From NCBI GenBank assembly GCA_937858775.1, contig CALLYX010000172.1, positions 1 to 5,922 of the forward strand: a DNA stretch of 5,922 bases, read 5' to 3'. This document shows, one piece after another, positions 4,940 through 5,922 of the stretch. The notes beneath the pieces were generated by a model. The model did no database searches, was not told the DNA's origin, and worked only from the letters and a program-made list of their open reading frames with translations. The first letter of the stretch is position 1; every line of letters begins with the position of its first letter. This DNA comes from an uncultured bacterium. GTDB taxonomy: Bacteria; Auribacterota; Tritonobacteria; UBA1439. Position numbers and translations under genes: made by a program.

Positions 4940-5922
4940 TCACTTCCTTTTCAGATACCTGTCGATCCCATCCGCGGCGGCCTTTCCCGCGGCGACCGCC
5001 TCCACCGCCGTGGCGCCGCCGTTGACGGCGTCGCCCCCCGCGAACACGCCGGGGAGATTGGTGAGGCCGTCCGCCCTCGCGCGGATGCGTCCGGCGGGGT
5101 CGGTCCTTAGGCCGAACGCCTTGTTCAACTCGGCGTCCGGGTCCTGGCCTAGCGCCTGGATGACGGTGTCCGCCTCCAGGAAAAACTCCGATCCCGGGAT
5201 CGGTATCGGCCGAGGGCGGCCGGATGCGTCGTTCGGCCCCAGCCGCATCTTGACGCACTCCACCGCCTCGACCTTTTTCCCGCCGATGATCCTCTTCGGG
5301 GCGGTGAGGAGCATGAACTCCGTCCCCTCCCGGAAAGTCATCTCGACCTCCCCTGCCCACGCGGGCATCTCCGCCATGCCGCGGCGGTAGATGATGAGCA
5401 CGCGTCCGGCGCCGAGCCGCAGGGCCGCCCCCGCGCAGTCCATCGCGGTGTTGCCGGCGCCGAAGATGGCGACGGTCTTCCCGACGCGCAGCTTTTTGCG
5501 GCCGAACTTGGCGGCGGCGAGGAAATCGAGGGCGTCCCAGAGCCCGTCCATCTTCGCCTTCTCGATGTTCCGCCACCGGGATTTCCACGCGCCGGTCCCG
5601 ACGAAAACGGCGGCGAAGCCGCGGAATTTGAGCTTCTTTATGCTGGAAATCCTCTCCGCGGTGACGATCTTGACCCCGGCCTTCCGTATACGGTCGATCT
5701 CGGCGTCGACGATCTCCTGGGCAAGCCGGTACGACGGGATGCCGTACGTCAGCATCCCCCCCGGTCGCGGGTTCTGCTCGAAGACGGTCACGTCGTAGCC
5801 CCGCCTGGCGCACTCGAGGGCGCAGGTCAGCCCGGCGGGCCCCGCGCCGATGCAGGCCACCTTCCTTGCCGCCTTCCGCGGCGCAGCGGCGGGTATGGGC
5901 GCGCCGCCCAGAAGATCCAGGT
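4940..5922 (-). CDS. preT: Dihydropyrimidine dehydrogenase, FAD/NAD(P)H flavoprotein subunit PreT (N-terminus outside window)
   Basis: The frame is open to the right edge, so the gene is cut at its 5' end. It is a GltD/PreT-type flavoprotein that oxidises NAD(P)H and passes electrons to PreA. Counting from the GTG codon at 5860, an FAD Rossmann motif Gly-Ala-Gly-Pro-Ala-Gly sits at 5-10, with Glu28 as its acidic strand end. The NAD(P)H Rossmann motif is Gly-Ala-Gly-Asn-Thr-Ala-Met-Asp (134-141), with Tyr-Arg-Arg-Gly (158-161) after it. The C-terminal FAD signature Gly-Val-Phe-Ala-Gly-Gly-Asp-Ala-Val-Asn (271-280) closes the fold. The GTG at 5860 is not the start: it lies just before the FAD motif, and at least 20 more in-frame residues precede it, in an Ala/Pro linker. 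The family's N-terminal iron-sulfur helical domain should lie outside the window. The stop is TGA. The preA neighbour favours PreT over glutamate synthase small subunit, which has the same fold. Confidence 0.88.
   Translation of the reverse strand, partial: LDLLGGAPIPAAAPRKAARKVACIGAGPAGLTCALECARRGYDVTVFEQNPRPGGMLTYGIPSYRLAQEIVDAEIDRIRKAGVKIVTAERISSIKKLKFRGFAAVFVGTGAWKSRWRNIEKAKMDGLWDALDFLAAAKFGRKKLRVGKTVAIFGAGNTAMDCAGAALRLGAGRVLIIYRRGMAEMPAWAGEVEMTFREGTEFMLLTAPKRIIGGKKVEAVECVKMRLGPNDASGRPRPIPIPGSEFFLEADTVIQALGQDPDAELNKAFGLRTDPAGRIRARADGLTNLPGVFAGGDAVNGGATAVEAVAAGKAAADGIDRYLKRK

Noticed and set aside
5858..5860. GTG at 5860 as the true start of preT
   Set aside because: It falls right before the FAD motif, the frame stays open to the window edge, and this family carries an N-terminal iron-sulfur domain, so the gene is simply cut by the window.

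Overview
The window is GC-rich bacterial DNA with tightly packed genes. Four genes on the minus strand read from the right edge to position 712, and one convergent plus-strand gene lies at the left edge. All four minus-strand products belong to families of the reductive pyrimidine catabolic pathway, which degrades uracil and thymine. No RNA gene, mobile element, CRISPR array or long repeat is visible. The sequence does not fix the taxon. GC richness, a two-subunit ferredoxin-type dihydropyrimidine dehydrogenase and mostly TGA stops fit many anaerobic or uncultivated high-GC bacteria.

Layout, in the direction of minus-strand transcription. (1) 5922 to 4940: the FAD/NAD(P)H flavoprotein subunit of dihydropyrimidine dehydrogenase (PreT type). 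Its N-terminal part lies beyond the window. (2) 4870 to 3632: the FMN/iron-sulfur subunit PreA, with the catalytic cysteine position filled and eight ferredoxin cysteines. (3) 3595 to 2195: a dihydropyrimidinase/hydantoinase-type cyclic amidohydrolase with a full metal-ligand set but some altered substrate-loop residues. (4) A 169-base gap holding a strong GC hairpin and an AT-rich patch with a weak promoter candidate. (5) 2025 to 712: an AGXT2-like class III aminotransferase. A 42-base gap with two abutting palindromes separates it from (6), the 3' part of a TPR protein gene at 1 to 669 on the plus strand.

Inferred joint function: PreT takes electrons from NAD(P)H and passes them through iron-sulfur clusters to PreA, which reduces uracil or thymine. 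The amidohydrolase opens the dihydropyrimidine ring to an N-carbamoyl-beta-amino acid. After decarbamoylation, the aminotransferase would move the amino group of beta-alanine or beta-aminoisobutyrate to a keto acid. The decarbamoylating enzyme (beta-ureidopropionase) is not in the window; it may lie beyond the right edge or elsewhere. The operon appears to be a known pathway in a compact arrangement. I see no evidence for a wholly undescribed system. The points most worth checking are the altered residues of the amidohydrolase, the four-cysteine insert of the aminotransferase, the missing pathway step and the structured 169-base gap.
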